A DNA stretch of 64,000 bases from Catenovulum maritimum (GCF_001050375.1 NZ_KQ130485.1:124001-188000), one strand, 5' to 3'; shown: positions 37,600 to 47,183, numbered from the stretch's first letter. Numbers and translations are program-made. The notes: generated from the sequence alone by a model not told the origin.

Positions 37600-38613
37600 T
37601 TGCACGCTTATTTTACTTTAGAAGATAAGTTTATACAGGCTCAGCAACTTGCTGCTAGCTTGATTGAGCTGGCAGCTTCCAGAGGCGTAAATAAAGATAA
37701 ATTACTGAGAGGCACTGGAATTTTCTATGAAGATTTAAGTTCAGATACCTTACTGATTAGTGCAGATCAGTTACTAAAATTAATCTCTAAAACACGCCAA
37801 CTCATGGCTGGTAATGCGACCAGCTTTTTGCTTGGTCAAAGATTGTTTCCGAGTAATTACGGTGCAATAAGTGAAGCCTTATTTTATGCTAAAAACTTGT
37901 TAGACTGCATTCATATATTGAACAGCTATCGCTGCGAAATAGCGCCTTTATTGTGTACTAACTTAGTCTGGACAAAGCACGAATGTATCATTCAATTTAA
38001 AGACGCAATTGGTTGCGATGAAAATTTTCAATTTTTGCTAGAACTATACTGCACCGCAATTCATTCAAGCTTGAGGTATTTATCTAATCGTCGAGTCAAT
38101 GTTGCCTATGATTTTGAATTTTCCCAACCTAGATATATTCAAGAATACGAAGAAAATTTAGGCTTCAAAATCAATTTTAATCGAAGTACTAATCAAATCA
38201 GACTAGCTCGGCAAGAGCTTGTCGCTTTATTGCCAAATTATAGCCAAGTAAAGCGGGATCATGCATTACACAAGTTAGCGCAACAAAGCCGCTATCAATT
38301 TGGTTTTCGAGAGCGAGTGATTCAATTAATCGCCAACAATAGTCAACTGAATCAAGCAGACATTGCTGAACAGCTAGGCATAAGCAACGCTACTTTTAAA
38401 CGGCGTTTGAAACAGCATGGAACTCGTTTCTTGGCACTGCAAGACGAATATCATAGACAAAGAGTGCTATCGATACACTGCGATATCCAACGAAGCAATG
38501 AGGATTTAGCAAGCCGTTTAGGATTTAATGATGTGGCTAACTTTAGAAGAGCCTTTAAGCGCTGGTTTGGCTTAACGCCTAGTCAATTTAAGCAAAAATT
38601 TAGGCATGGGTGA
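37600..38613 (+). CDS. AraC-family transcriptional regulator
   Basis: A 337-aa regulator of the AraC type with the N-terminal 'arabinose-binding-like' domain (LIELAASRGVNKDKLLRGTGI at about residues 21-41) and the C-terminal double helix-turn-helix (ADIAEQLGISNATFKRRLKQ; EDLASRLGFNDVANFRRAFKRWFG; LTPSQFKQKF). The only plausible start is TTG, one base after the upstream stop; AAGAG lies 11 bases before. The close coupling to the GGDEF-like membrane protein suggests joint function. Target genes unknown. Confidence 0.85.
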   Translation: MHAYFTLEDKFIQAQQLAASLIELAASRGVNKDKLLRGTGIFYEDLSSDTLLISADQLLKLISKTRQLMAGNATSFLLGQRLFPSNYGAISEALFYAKNLLDCIHILNSYRCEIAPLLCTNLVWTKHECIIQFKDAIGCDENFQFLLELYCTAIHSSLRYLSNRRVNVAYDFEFSQPRYIQEYEENLGFKINFNRSTNQIRLARQELVALLPNYSQVKRDHALHKLAQQSRYQFGFRERVIQLIANNSQLNQADIAEQLGISNATFKRRLKQHGTRFLALQDEYHRQRVLSIHCDIQRSNEDLASRLGFNDVANFRRAFKRWFGLTPSQFKQKFRHG

Positions 38614-38634
38614 ATTAACACCTCATGCCGTTTT
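38603..38634 (+). terminator. Intrinsic terminator of the GGDEF-AraC operon
   Basis: GGCATGGGTG pairs with CACC-t-CATGCC around a six-base loop and is followed by G and four T. It overlaps the AraC stop codon and lies before the convergent alpha-E gene. Confidence 0.7.
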
Positions 38635-38638
38635 AAGT

Positions 38639-39565
38639 TTACTCATTTGGTAAAAAGTAAGATTTAGCTATCAGGTTATGTATTCCTGCTAGGTCAATTT
38701 GTACTTTATCTAAGAACTCGTGCAGGTCCCCATTTTTCAGGCTTCTGACTTTAGTTTGTTTTAAATCGTCAGTCACTTTTTCAAGTAAGTTTTGCATATC
38801 GTCAGAATGATGAATTGGCGTAATTAAACGTTTTAATTCTTCCAAACAATATAGCACAGAGCGTGGGAATACTGGGTTATGTAACATAAACTCCAATACA
38901 TCGGCACGATTAACTCTGACTCCCATTTGCTGGCGATACATTTGATAAGCACTTAGTGAACGTAGCACACTAATCCATTGGATATTGTCAAATGGTCTGC
39001 TGGTATCATTTTCTATTAGGCTAGCAGATCGAACATCGAGTATTCGCGTCGTCATATCCGCTCGTTCTAATATGGAACCGAATCGTAAAAACTTATAACC
39101 TTGATCATGGTTAATCGAGGCATCTAGTGAACCAAATATTAAATGTGCGGATTCGATCACATGCTTTAAGTATTTAAAACGTCCACGTTTAGTTAAACCT
39201 TCTGATTGATTCTCTTTGACATATAAATAAAGTGAATTAATCCCTTCCCACACAGCTCTCGGAATAACATCTCTTACTGTGCGAGCATTTTCACGTGCAT
39301 TCCATAACGAGTTAATAATGGATGAAGTATTGTTTGAACTCATTAATAAGTAGTTTAATGCGCTGCGTTCGTTAAAATCTTTGTGGCTTTTAAGGTAGTT
39401 TTCCCTATGACCGATAATATCAATGATAGGTTCCCAACCGGTTGAAATGCCTTTAGGTAAATCCATAAGTAGTATGTTGTTTACATTGACTAGCCTAGCG
39501 ACATTCTCGGCTCTTTCAACATATCTCGCCATCCAATATAGGGTTTCAACAACTCTTGATAACAT
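38639..39565 (-). CDS. Alpha-E domain protein (DUF403)
   Basis: A 308-aa helical protein of the alpha-E family, starting MLSRVVETLYWMARYVERAE at the ATG 39565, which has a strong GAGGAGG just upstream; the longer frame from 39613 is disregarded. Conserved features include NARTVRDVIP and FLRFGSILERADMTTRILDVR. Family members are encoded next to circularly permuted ATP-grasp ligases and transglutaminase-like proteases, and are thought to take part in an unknown peptide modification or ligation system. Here the preceding ATP-grasp gene is truncated by an insertion sequence, so the system is probably inactive. Confidence 0.88.
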   Translation of the reverse strand: MLSRVVETLYWMARYVERAENVARLVNVNNILLMDLPKGISTGWEPIIDIIGHRENYLKSHKDFNERSALNYLLMSSNNTSSIINSLWNARENARTVRDVIPRAVWEGINSLYLYVKENQSEGLTKRGRFKYLKHVIESAHLIFGSLDASINHDQGYKFLRFGSILERADMTTRILDVRSASLIENDTSRPFDNIQWISVLRSLSAYQMYRQQMGVRVNRADVLEFMLHNPVFPRSVLYCLEELKRLITPIHHSDDMQNLLEKVTDDLKQTKVRSLKNGDLHEFLDKVQIDLAGIHNLIAKSYFLPNE

Positions 39566-39566
39566 A

Positions 39567-40627
39567 TTACTGACCCTCCTCGTCAATGATCCAAGTATCT
39601 TTACTACCACCACCTTGAGAAGAGTTCACAATTAGAGACCCTTTTACTAAAGCAACTCGTGTTAGCCCACCGGTTGTTACTTGGATGTTTTCCCCACCCG
39701 AAGATAAGATAAACGGACGCAAATCAACATGTCTGCCTTCTGCATTGCCATCGGCTAGCGTCGGGACTGTTGATAAATTGAGTGTGGGCTGGGCGATGTA
39801 ATTTCTTGGATCCGCTTTAATTTGTTTAATGCATTCTTGCTGTTCTTTTTTGGTCGATTTAGGCCCAATTAATAAACCATAACCACCAGATTCATTAGCA
39901 GGTTTTACGACTAGCTTATCTATGTTTTCTATTACATATTTACATTCGTCTGGATTCATACATTTGTAAGTCGGCACATTTGGCAGCTTTATTTCTTCAT
40001 TCAGGTAATATTTGATTATTTCAGGGACATAAGCGTAAACCACTTTATCGTCAGCAACACCAGCCCCCGGCGCATTAACAAGTGCAACATTACCTTTGCT
40101 CCAAGCTCTCATTAAACCTGCAACACCAAGTGTCGATTCTGGGTTGAAGGCTTCAGGATCTAAAAACAAATCATCTACTCGGCGGTATATGACATCAACA
40201 CGGCGTAAACCATAAATGGTTTTCATATATACACAATCATCATCATTTACGACTAAATCGCGTCCTTCAACTAACTCACATCCCATTTCTTGAGCTAAAT
40301 AACAATGCTCAAAATAGGCAGAGTTAAAGATACCTGGTGTTAATACGACGACTTCTGGTTTCTCTTCTTTGCGAGGTGACATAGCCGCTAACATGTCAAA
40401 CAAATGAGATGGGTAATCATTAACAGGTAAGATATTATTTTGTTCAAAAACCTCAGGGAAGACTCGCTTCATAACTGACCTGTTTTCAATCATATAAGAT
40501 ACACCGGAAGGGACTCTTAAGTTATCTTCTAACACATATATTTGGCCGGTGTCATCACGAACCAAATCAGAGCCACATATATGAGCCCAAATGCCATTAG
40601 GCGGAGAGATACCCACACATTGAGGTC
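39567..40627 (-). pseudogene. Circularly permuted ATP-grasp protein (short type), N-terminus lost at an IS
   Basis: The C-terminal ~353 codons of a circularly permuted type 2 ATP-grasp ligase (DUF404/407). Readable are [55 protein letters not shown] and [11 protein letters not shown] (ATP-grasp core). Intact family members have about 470-480 aa; roughly 115-125 N-terminal residues are absent because the sequence changes to the IS3-family element at 40628. The first in-frame ATG inside the fragment (near 40616) is not a natural start. The alpha-E gene follows one base later. The product, if made, would lack the N-terminal part. Confidence 0.82.
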
Positions 40628-40694
40628 TGTAACGGTAGACTTATCTTGGAGACTTGTTTAGAGGTATTATTCAATACAACTAGTGAGGTCCAAA

Positions 40695-41000
40695 ATGCCC
40701 AGAAATATTACACCAGAATTTAAACTAGAATGTGTCGACCTAGTGATAAACCAAGGTTACAAACATCAAGATGCAGCCGATGCTATGCAAGTTGGGTTAT
40801 CATCAATTCAACGTTGGGTTAGCCAATACAAAAAAGAACAACAAGGATTTACACCCAAGGCTGGCGCAATAACGCCAGAACAAAAGCGCATTCAAGAGCT
40901 AGAAAAACAAGTTAAACAACTTCAAAGTGATAACCAACTGCTAAAAAAGGCTTCCGCCTTCTTCGCTATGGAAATGAACAGCGGCAACAAGTTGCGGTAG
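40695..41000 (+). CDS. IS3-family transposase OrfA
   Basis: A 101-aa DNA-binding protein starting MPRNITPEFKLECVDLVINQ, with a helix-turn-helix (HQDAADAMQVGLSSIQRWVSQ, about residues 23-42) and a leucine-zipper-like coiled coil (ELEKQVKQLQSDNQLLKKAS). GAGG six bases upstream selects the ATG over the GTG at 40683. It is joined to OrfB by a -1 frameshift at the A6G heptamer at 40943-40949. Confidence 0.9.
   Translation: MPRNITPEFKLECVDLVINQGYKHQDAADAMQVGLSSIQRWVSQYKKEQQGFTPKAGAITPEQKRIQELEKQVKQLQSDNQLLKKASAFFAMEMNSGNKLR
40943..40966 (+). promoter_or_regulatory. Programmed -1 frameshift site of the IS
   Basis: The heptamer AAAAAAG at 40943-40949 reads A AAA AAG in the orfA frame and is followed by the short hairpin GGC-TTCC-GCC. 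A -1 slip enters a frame (FRYGNEQRQQVAVGLKKAGY) that continues directly into orfB, giving the OrfAB transposase. Confidence 0.75.
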
Positions 41001-41002
41001 GT

Positions 41003-41839
41003 TTGAAGAAGGCAGGCTATAACATTAAGCAAATTTGTCAGAGTTTAGATATCGCACCAAGTTCGTTTTATTATCGAATTAAACCCAAAGAGATTAATGC
41101 CAATAAACTCAGGTTAGAAGCGGCGATGAAGCATGTTCATCATGAAATGGATGCAACGTATGGCAAGCGTCGAATGATGGCAGAATTGAAGGATTTAGGT
41201 TTCGATATTGGAATAGAAAAAGTTAGAAGTTGCATGAAGAAGCTGGGCTTGATTGCTAAGCGGCCAAAGCCGCATAAATATTCAAATGGTCAAAAAGCTT
41301 CGGTTATCGCACCGAATATATTGAATAGACAATTTAACCCTGAAAAATTAAATACTTATTGGTCTGGCGACATCACCTACATTCGAACACAGCAAGGTTG
41401 GTTATACTTGGCAGTAGTTGTTGATTTGTGTTCCCGTAGAGTCATTAGTTGGGCATTTTCGGATAAGCCGAACAGCGAGCTGACTATTCGAGCATTGCGT
41501 TTGGCGGTTCAAAAACGAAATATCAAAGGTGAGGTTGTATTCCATTGCGACCAAGGTTGCCAATATACCAGTGAATCGTTTCAACAAGCGCTAAAAAGTA
41601 ATGGCATTACATCTAGCATGAGCCGAGCGGGCAATTGCTTAGACAATGCTGTGACAGAACGATTTTTTAGAAGTTTAAAATCGGAGCGAGTTAACTACCG
41701 TCGGTATGAAACTAGACAAGAGGCTAAAATAGATATTATTAATTACATTGAACCATTTTATAATCAAAAACGAAGACATTATAAGTTAGGAAATATATCT
41801 CCAGCTCAGTATGAAACAAATTTATTAAAATGTGCCTAA
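41003..41839 (+). CDS. IS3-family transposase OrfB (DDE integrase)
   Basis: A 278-aa rve-type catalytic part. The DDE residues are visible in YWSGDITYI (first Asp), FHCDQGCQYTS (second Asp) and DNAVTERFF (Glu). An HTH_21-like N-terminus (DATYGKRRMMAELKDLG) precedes. The nominal TTG start is artificial: translation is expected mainly by -1 frameshift from orfA. Confidence 0.92.
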   Translation: MKKAGYNIKQICQSLDIAPSSFYYRIKPKEINANKLRLEAAMKHVHHEMDATYGKRRMMAELKDLGFDIGIEKVRSCMKKLGLIAKRPKPHKYSNGQKASVIAPNILNRQFNPEKLNTYWSGDITYIRTQQGWLYLAVVVDLCSRRVISWAFSDKPNSELTIRALRLAVQKRNIKGEVVFHCDQGCQYTSESFQQALKSNGITSSMSRAGNCLDNAVTERFFRSLKSERVNYRRYETRQEAKIDIINYIEPFYNQKRRHYKLGNISPAQYETNLLKCA

Positions 41840-41869
41840 AACAGTCTCCAAATTTAGTTGACCGTTACA

Positions 41870-42164
41870 CTATTGTTTTCCAATCGCAATCAGAAATCAT
41901 CATAGGCATAGGATCAAGTTGCCATAATGCTTCTGAGTCTTGGGTTTTAGTTGCAACTGCGTCTTGAATTAAGCGTTTTATTTCATTTGTTCTTAATAGA
42001 ATATCTTTGCTATTTAAATTCGAAAACTTATTAAAAAGTATATCCCAGTGTTCGCTATTCCCGCCGTTGTAATGCTCCACTTCATCATGTTGATCTGCAT
42101 TTTTCAGATACTGAGCAAGCCAGTCTGGCATGTTTTGCATATTATGAGATTCGCTGTAATACAA
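41870..42164 (-). pseudogene. N-terminal fragment of an ATP-grasp protein, cut by the IS
   Basis: About 98 codons (from TTG 42164; ATGs follow eight and eleven codons later) that end where the IS begins. The reading MPDWLAQYL, then WQLDPMPMMISDCDWKTI resembles the N-terminus of the long (about 850-aa) circularly permuted ATP-grasp type rather than the short type found on the other side of the IS. The region before WQLD appears shortened relative to that family, so it may be decaying. The frame stops at once inside the IS end. Confidence 0.6.
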
Positions 42165-42277
42165 TTGAATAATCCTTCAGTATATACCCAATTTAGTAGA
42201 AACTGCATTTTGATATAGCGCCATAACGAATTGGTCACTATTACAGTCCCAACCACCTTAAGTTAGGGTATTAGACC

Positions 42278-42505
42278 CTATTTGGTTTTTAATTTTTTTG
42301 GAAATACCACCCGAATCAGATAATTTCCAACAGAGTCTTGTAGCCAGTTTATAAAATGATTATCGGGGTAAATTTTTAGAAGGTAATTTTTTATGGGTGT
42401 ACGACTATGTGGAGCTCGGCGTAATCTAAATATATGAAGGTCTAATTGAATAGCTTTATCGTACTTGTTTTCAGCGTGGTGCGTGATTCCAACCTTTATG
42501 GTCAT
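42278..42505 (-). pseudogene. N-terminal remnant of a DUF2126-type transglutaminase
   Basis: 75 codons starting MTIKVGITHH with AGGAG seven bases upstream, then KYDKAIQL, RRAPHSRTPIKNYLLKIYPD and HFINWLQDSVGNYLIRVVF, which match the N-terminal beta domain of large (about 1,100-aa) bacterial transglutaminase-like proteins. The frame then stops at KTK, far short of the catalytic domain. It is a remnant of the gene that normally precedes the ATP-grasp gene in this cluster. Confidence 0.7.
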
Positions 42506-42621
42506 ATCGAGCTCCTGCAAAATTTTGATGTACTTATCTACTCATTATTTAAACTATTTAGCAAGCAGTATTAGTCTAATCGAACTGAAAATTTTAGAGC
42601 TAACAGGCTGTTAACAAATAA

Positions 42622-45600
42622 TTAATTCTCACGCCAAAAAATTACTTTATCACTACCTCTAAATACGCCCCAAATTAAGCTGCTGTTAATGGCATCATCT
42701 AAAGTTGAGTTTGAATCCCAGTCATATCTTAGATATGGCAAGCTAGATAAATCGACTGAGATAGGTAGTTTACCTTGCTTACCGCTACCGGGAGCCTGAA
42801 ACTCAAAGTCGTATAAGCCGATACTCGGTACTGCTGCATTAGTCGCGTTGGATGGGGCCAATAATAGGCTTGGGTTTGAAGGCGTTAAACTGTAACTTGC
42901 TTCCCAGTTCTCTCCCGAGTTATGAGTTGTTCCGCCAATTGTAAATAAACTAGAAGCTAAGCTTGTTTGACTATCCGTTGAGTTTGTCACCCAAGTGGAT
43001 GTTGCATCTAAATATTGAATTTCTAATGGCAGGCTCAGGTCATCTGTTTCTGGTCCGTAGTTAAAACCAATTTTTAATCGGCCTAGTCTAATATTTGCTT
43101 GTGCTGGTGAAAACGAAGCCGTACTCGTATTTTGTATGCTATTTATGCTGGCATCGTAGAAGGTATTTGTTGCGAAACTTAAAGCAATATTTGTGACGAA
43201 CGGGGTTTGGCTTAATTCACTAACCCCTCTGGTATGAATAAAATTATCCGCGCTGCTAAATTGATAACTAAAACTACCATCACCATTATCAGTTAAGCTG
43301 CCATTAGCCAAGCTAGAGGTTAAATTTATCCCATTATCGGTCGCGCTGGCTGTGATATTACTGGTATCCGCATTTATGTTGGCGGTCGAGTGTACGCTTG
43401 AGTAGTTAAAGGTTGGCTGATTATCTGCATTTAGCGCAATTATCATTACTCTTGGTGCATCATTTGTAATATAGCCAAAGCTTTGGCCTAAATAAGTAAA
43501 TGTATTATTAATTAGATTATCTAGACTGCCGAGTATAGTTTCGTCTGCATAAGTAAAACTGTCTCCAGACGGTAAAGTATCGCCATTGGTATATATTTCT
43601 AATTTAGCTGGGATAAAGCCACCTAAAGTTAAAGTATTACTTGAGAAGCTTAAACCTTGATAATTGTTATCTCTTAAGCTGAGTTGAATTGAACCTACTT
43701 CTGAGTATTGTGCAGAGTTATATAAGTAGACGCCTTGGCTAAAACTTAGGCTGGCAAGATTAACAAAGCTGGCCGATAAATCTGATGTGGTACTTTGTGA
43801 GTTGGCATAAGTTAAAGTACCGTCAATTCCATTCACACTCGGGATTGTTCTAGTTAGCTGAGCTTCTAAATCTCCAGGTTGGTAGTTGGCTGTATTGGTG
43901 CCATTGCTACATTGAGCTTCAATCTTAAGTGAAAAGTCATCCGCCGCGATTGTATTGCTTGTGTCATTGTCGAATGTAATTCCATCTTTACTGCTACTTA
44001 AGGCAAATTGACTCGGGGCAAATAAGATGGTGCTAGAACTAGACTGTAATACTGCATCCGGATCACTTGCGGTTATTGTTAGCTGACCCGCATCGTTATA
44101 GGTAAAGTTGGCAGTCGCTTCAGCTGAATTATTAAAGCTTAATTCTATTGTTTGATTAGTATTAGCGTTAATTCCATGGGTGGTATTTTTATCAGTGACA
44201 TTGAGCTGAGTTGCCCAAGCGTTTGAGTTTGGAGTATGGTAACTAAAACTGATATTTAAATCTCTATCGCCAACCCAAGCTGGTGCACATGTGGCTCCAC
44301 CGTCATCTTTAAGCGCTTGGATAGTCACACTTGAACCTTGGCAGCTAGTTCCATTAGTCACGCTGGATAATACAAAACCAGAATTTGAAAAGACAACTTC
44401 ACAGTTTCCATTTGTATTGCAGGTAACAGGAGCTGATGGCGATAAGTTCGTTAAGCCTAGAGTTACAGTTGCGGCACTCGTTTGCTGTAAGCTAATCGAT
44501 TTACTGCCTGTAAAAGCAGCTGAGTCAACGGTAGTTGTGGTACCCGAAATGGTTTTGGTTAAGCTCGCATTGGTGACTTGGTCATATAAAGTACAATTAG
44601 CGTCAGCGCAGGCTTTAACTGTAATATCTGCACTGGTACAAGTGAGTGCACTTGTGTCATGCGTTATCTCGTAATGATCAACCGTGGCGGCACAATCCAC
44701 TGGGTCCAATGTTACTAACGCGTCTATTTCTGCTTCTGTCAGTGCACCTGTGTATATTCTAAAATCGTCAATTGAACCATGAAAAGATTGGCTTCCAGAT
44801 CTCCAACTGCTTCCGCCTAAATGAAAGACTGAAGCGGATTGAGCGGCTAGTGCTTCAGTGCCGCTATCATCTAACTCACCATCTTTATAGACAGACCAAG
44901 TATTATCATTTGCATTAGATAAAATAGCTATGTGAACCCATTCACCTAAATCTGAGTTACTAAAGGTGGTTGAGATACTAGAGTTGCTGCCTGTTTTGTT
45001 GATGTCCCAATAAACAGTATTACCTGATTCCCACCTTGCTTCGTAGCCATCGCCAAAACCAAAAATTCGTTGGCGGCTAGTAGGAAAACTGTCAATCTTG
45101 AACCAAAATGCCACAGTACCGTTAGCCGGTGGGGCAAAACTAGGGGCGATTAATCTTTGGTTACTCGAGCTATCTAGATTTATAGAATAACCGTTATCAG
45201 CACATTGCCAAGTTGGATCTTGGTTGTCTGAACTATTACTGCTACCAAAGGTTGCATCGTAATTGTTACCACTGCTATCGCTTGCGGTTTGGCCGCTGCC
45301 AGAATCAAATGGATAATGGAGTAATAAGCTAGTAGTGGCTTCAGTATTCGAACTACCAGGTGTCGATGGATCACAGTTAGAATTCCAATCATTGGTATCC
45401 GTTTCACCATCTGTTATTGCGCAAGCTGTGCCATTATTTCCGGGAGGATCTATATCCGTTGTTGCATTTGGGTAATCAGTTAAGCAATCACTCCATAAAT
45501 CAGCATTGTTATTATTATTGGCGTAGTGCAGGTAATGAACTAAGTTGTCAGAACTGTCGACGAGTAAGATTTCTTGAAAGTTGTTATGCCATTCAATATC

Positions 45601-46749
45601 ACTATTTTGGTATTTGTTGGTGATACCGGATAAATGAGGGCTTTGAGTATCTTCAAAAACGATATAAGAGCCTGAATTAAAACTAGTGCTTGAATTAAAC
45701 AAAGTTGCTTCGAATTGACTGCCATTACTCGTGCCGTTAGCCTTTATCTTCCAACCATTTAAGTCGACGCTGTTAGCGCTTTTAACATATAGCTCAATCC
45801 AGTTATTTTTATTTTCAATGTGGATTTCATTAATTATTACATCGGAAAGCTGACTACTTGCAACTGGGCAGCTGGAAACATTTGTTTGTTCGCAAGCGCT
45901 GCCGATATCAACTTGATTGGCATCACCTGCATATTCCACACTGGCACTGCTATTCATAGTTAAGCTAGAAACGGATAAACGACCCTTTACATAGGCATTA
46001 GAATTAATGACGGCTTTACCATAAATATTATTACCTTGTTTGCTATGCTCAACATAGACGAAGCCTGTAACACCTGAGTTGCTATTCAACACTAAACCAT
46101 TAGTTTTATTTTGGCTGTGAATGAAAATAGCAAAGTCATTAGGGTCTCCATTTTTATTGATACCATCATTGTTTAAAGTGAGTTGACCTAAAATATGAAA
46201 CCTAACACCACCCGTACCTCGGCTCGAATCAAACACTATAGAAGCATTACTATTCAAGGTTAACGAACCAAAATAATAATCACCAGGGGGAAAGAGCATG
46301 GCTTCGGCTGTATTTATCGTCAGTGATGTAAAGCGATACACGCTATTCGCAGCAGCAAAGCCTAAGGTTACGCCGCTGTTAACACTTACATTACCATTAT
46401 GCTCTGAGCTTATTGTCGAGTCATTGTTATAGTCATACCAAGAGGTGTTGCTTGAGGCTAAATAACTAGGCATGGTTAAGCTATCGGAAGCGCTGCCACT
46501 TATGCCGCAGGTGACACCTGAACCGCAGGTATTATTTGCTATTTGATATTTTATTTTTTTAAATGGCAAATTTTGGTTATCTGGGTCATTGATGATTTGT
46601 GAGTTGCTATACATAGTCAGCTCACCTTGATTGTAGTTAGAGCCGATAGCACCCTTAAACACATCACTACAACTCGCCGCATACAAATAGCTAGGAAAAT
46701 TGAGCAACAAGCATAAAACCAGACCCTTAGTGAGCGTTTTCCAACTCAT
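42622..46749 (-). CDS. mshQ: MSHA biogenesis protein MshQ
   Basis: A 1,375-aa exported protein with a signal peptide (GLVLCLLLNFPSYLYA). It is a mosaic: an N-terminal beta region to about 290, a lamin-tail-like domain near 300-410 (DVIINEIHIENKNNWIELYVK), a LamG/concanavalin-like domain at about 475-690 (LLLHYPFDSGSG..; GSIDDFRIYTGALTEAEID) and a long C-terminal DUF6701-type beta region. MshQ is the last gene of the MSHA locus in Vibrio and relatives; it probably sits at or near the pilus tip or surface and may act in adhesion. Its ATG overlaps the mshP stop by four bases. Confidence 0.85.
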   Translation of the reverse strand: MSWKTLTKGLVLCLLLNFPSYLYAASCSDVFKGAIGSNYNQGELTMYSNSQIINDPDNQNLPFKKIKYQIANNTCGSGVTCGISGSASDSLTMPSYLASSNTSWYDYNNDSTISSEHNGNVSVNSGVTLGFAAANSVYRFTSLTINTAEAMLFPPGDYYFGSLTLNSNASIVFDSSRGTGGVRFHILGQLTLNNDGINKNGDPNDFAIFIHSQNKTNGLVLNSNSGVTGFVYVEHSKQGNNIYGKAVINSNAYVKGRLSVSSLTMNSSASVEYAGDANQVDIGSACEQTNVSSCPVASSQLSDVIINEIHIENKNNWIELYVKSANSVDLNGWKIKANGTSNGSQFEATLFNSSTSFNSGSYIVFEDTQSPHLSGITNKYQNSDIEWHNNFQEILLVDSSDNLVHYLHYANNNNNADLWSDCLTDYPNATTDIDPPGNNGTACAITDGETDTNDWNSNCDPSTPGSSNTEATTSLLLHYPFDSGSGQTASDSSGNNYDATFGSSNSSDNQDPTWQCADNGYSINLDSSSNQRLIAPSFAPPANGTVAFWFKIDSFPTSRQRIFGFGDGYEARWESGNTVYWDINKTGSNSSISTTFSNSDLGEWVHIAILSNANDNTWSVYKDGELDDSGTEALAAQSASVFHLGGSSWRSGSQSFHGSIDDFRIYTGALTEAEIDALVTLDPVDCAATVDHYEITHDTSALTCTSADITVKACADANCTLYDQVTNASLTKTISGTTTTVDSAAFTGSKSISLQQTSAATVTLGLTNLSPSAPVTCNTNGNCEVVFSNSGFVLSSVTNGTSCQGSSVTIQALKDDGGATCAPAWVGDRDLNISFSYHTPNSNAWATQLNVTDKNTTHGINANTNQTIELSFNNSAEATANFTYNDAGQLTITASDPDAVLQSSSSTILFAPSQFALSSSKDGITFDNDTSNTIAADDFSLKIEAQCSNGTNTANYQPGDLEAQLTRTIPSVNGIDGTLTYANSQSTTSDLSASFVNLASLSFSQGVYLYNSAQYSEVGSIQLSLRDNNYQGLSFSSNTLTLGGFIPAKLEIYTNGDTLPSGDSFTYADETILGSLDNLINNTFTYLGQSFGYITNDAPRVMIIALNADNQPTFNYSSVHSTANINADTSNITASATDNGINLTSSLANGSLTDNGDGSFSYQFSSADNFIHTRGVSELSQTPFVTNIALSFATNTFYDASINSIQNTSTASFSPAQANIRLGRLKIGFNYGPETDDLSLPLEIQYLDATSTWVTNSTDSQTSLASSLFTIGGTTHNSGENWEASYSLTPSNPSLLLAPSNATNAAVPSIGLYDFEFQAPGSGKQGKLPISVDLSSLPYLRYDWDSNSTLDDAINSSLIWGVFRGSDKVIFWREN

Positions 46750-47183
46750 AATTCTATTGCCTCAATGGTTAACTGCCGGCTAGTGGTAAAGTCGCCACTA
46801 CTACAAGTGCCTGTACTGGTTAGCTCTATAATATCTCTCGAGCCATCGATGACATTATCTCTGGTTGAACAAGTTAAACTGACGCTGCAATCCGACATAC
46901 CATAAGTACTAGGTAAACTAACGCTTGATGTAGTGACAGTGGTACAGTTAGTCGAGGATGAAGTTGTCAGTGGATAATAGCGAGATAAGCCAACTTCTAT
47001 CCCAGTATGAGCAGCTTGTAACGCCCTCAAGCCTATTACTTCATATGCGGTATTGATGCCACCTATATTTATTAAGCGCATCACACCGGCAAGGATAATC
47101 GCCATAAAAACAATAATGAATATAGCAGAAGTTAACATGCTACCTTTTTGGCTATGTTTAGTTGCGCTAAATTTAAGGTGCAT
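46746..47183 (-). CDS. mshP: MSHA biogenesis protein MshP
   Basis: A 145-aa minor-pilin-like protein: a short basic segment, one hydrophobic helix (MLTSAIFIIVFMAIILAGV, residues 16-34) with GSML in place of the usual GFTLIE, and a small periplasmic part with several Cys. It overlaps mshO by 11 bases and mshQ by four. Role in initiation of the MSHA pilus, by position and family. Confidence 0.82.
   Translation of the reverse strand: MHLKFSATKHSQKGSMLTSAIFIIVFMAIILAGVMRLINIGGINTAYEVIGLRALQAAHTGIEVGLSRYYPLTTSSSTNCTTVTTSSVSLPSTYGMSDCSVSLTCSTRDNVIDGSRDIIELTSTGTCSSGDFTTSRQLTIEAIEL

Larger units (their letters stand above)
40628..41869 (+). mobile_element. IS3-family insertion sequence
   Basis: A 1,242-base element with terminal inverted repeats beginning TGTAACGGT on both ends and continuing with partial identity (TTGGAGACT.GTTTTAG). 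It carries orfA and orfB in the overlapping IS3 arrangement. The flanking three bases differ (GTC on the left, CTA on the right), so no target duplication is seen. Copy appears intact and potentially active. Confidence 0.92.

Noticed and set aside
42600-42615. Terminator after mshQ from AACAGGCTGTTA
   Set aside because: The palindrome has a one-base loop and no T-run; not a convincing terminator.
44291-44674. 127-codon plus-strand frame opposite mshQ
   Set aside because: Lies wholly within the conserved mshQ coding region on the other strand; a shadow frame.
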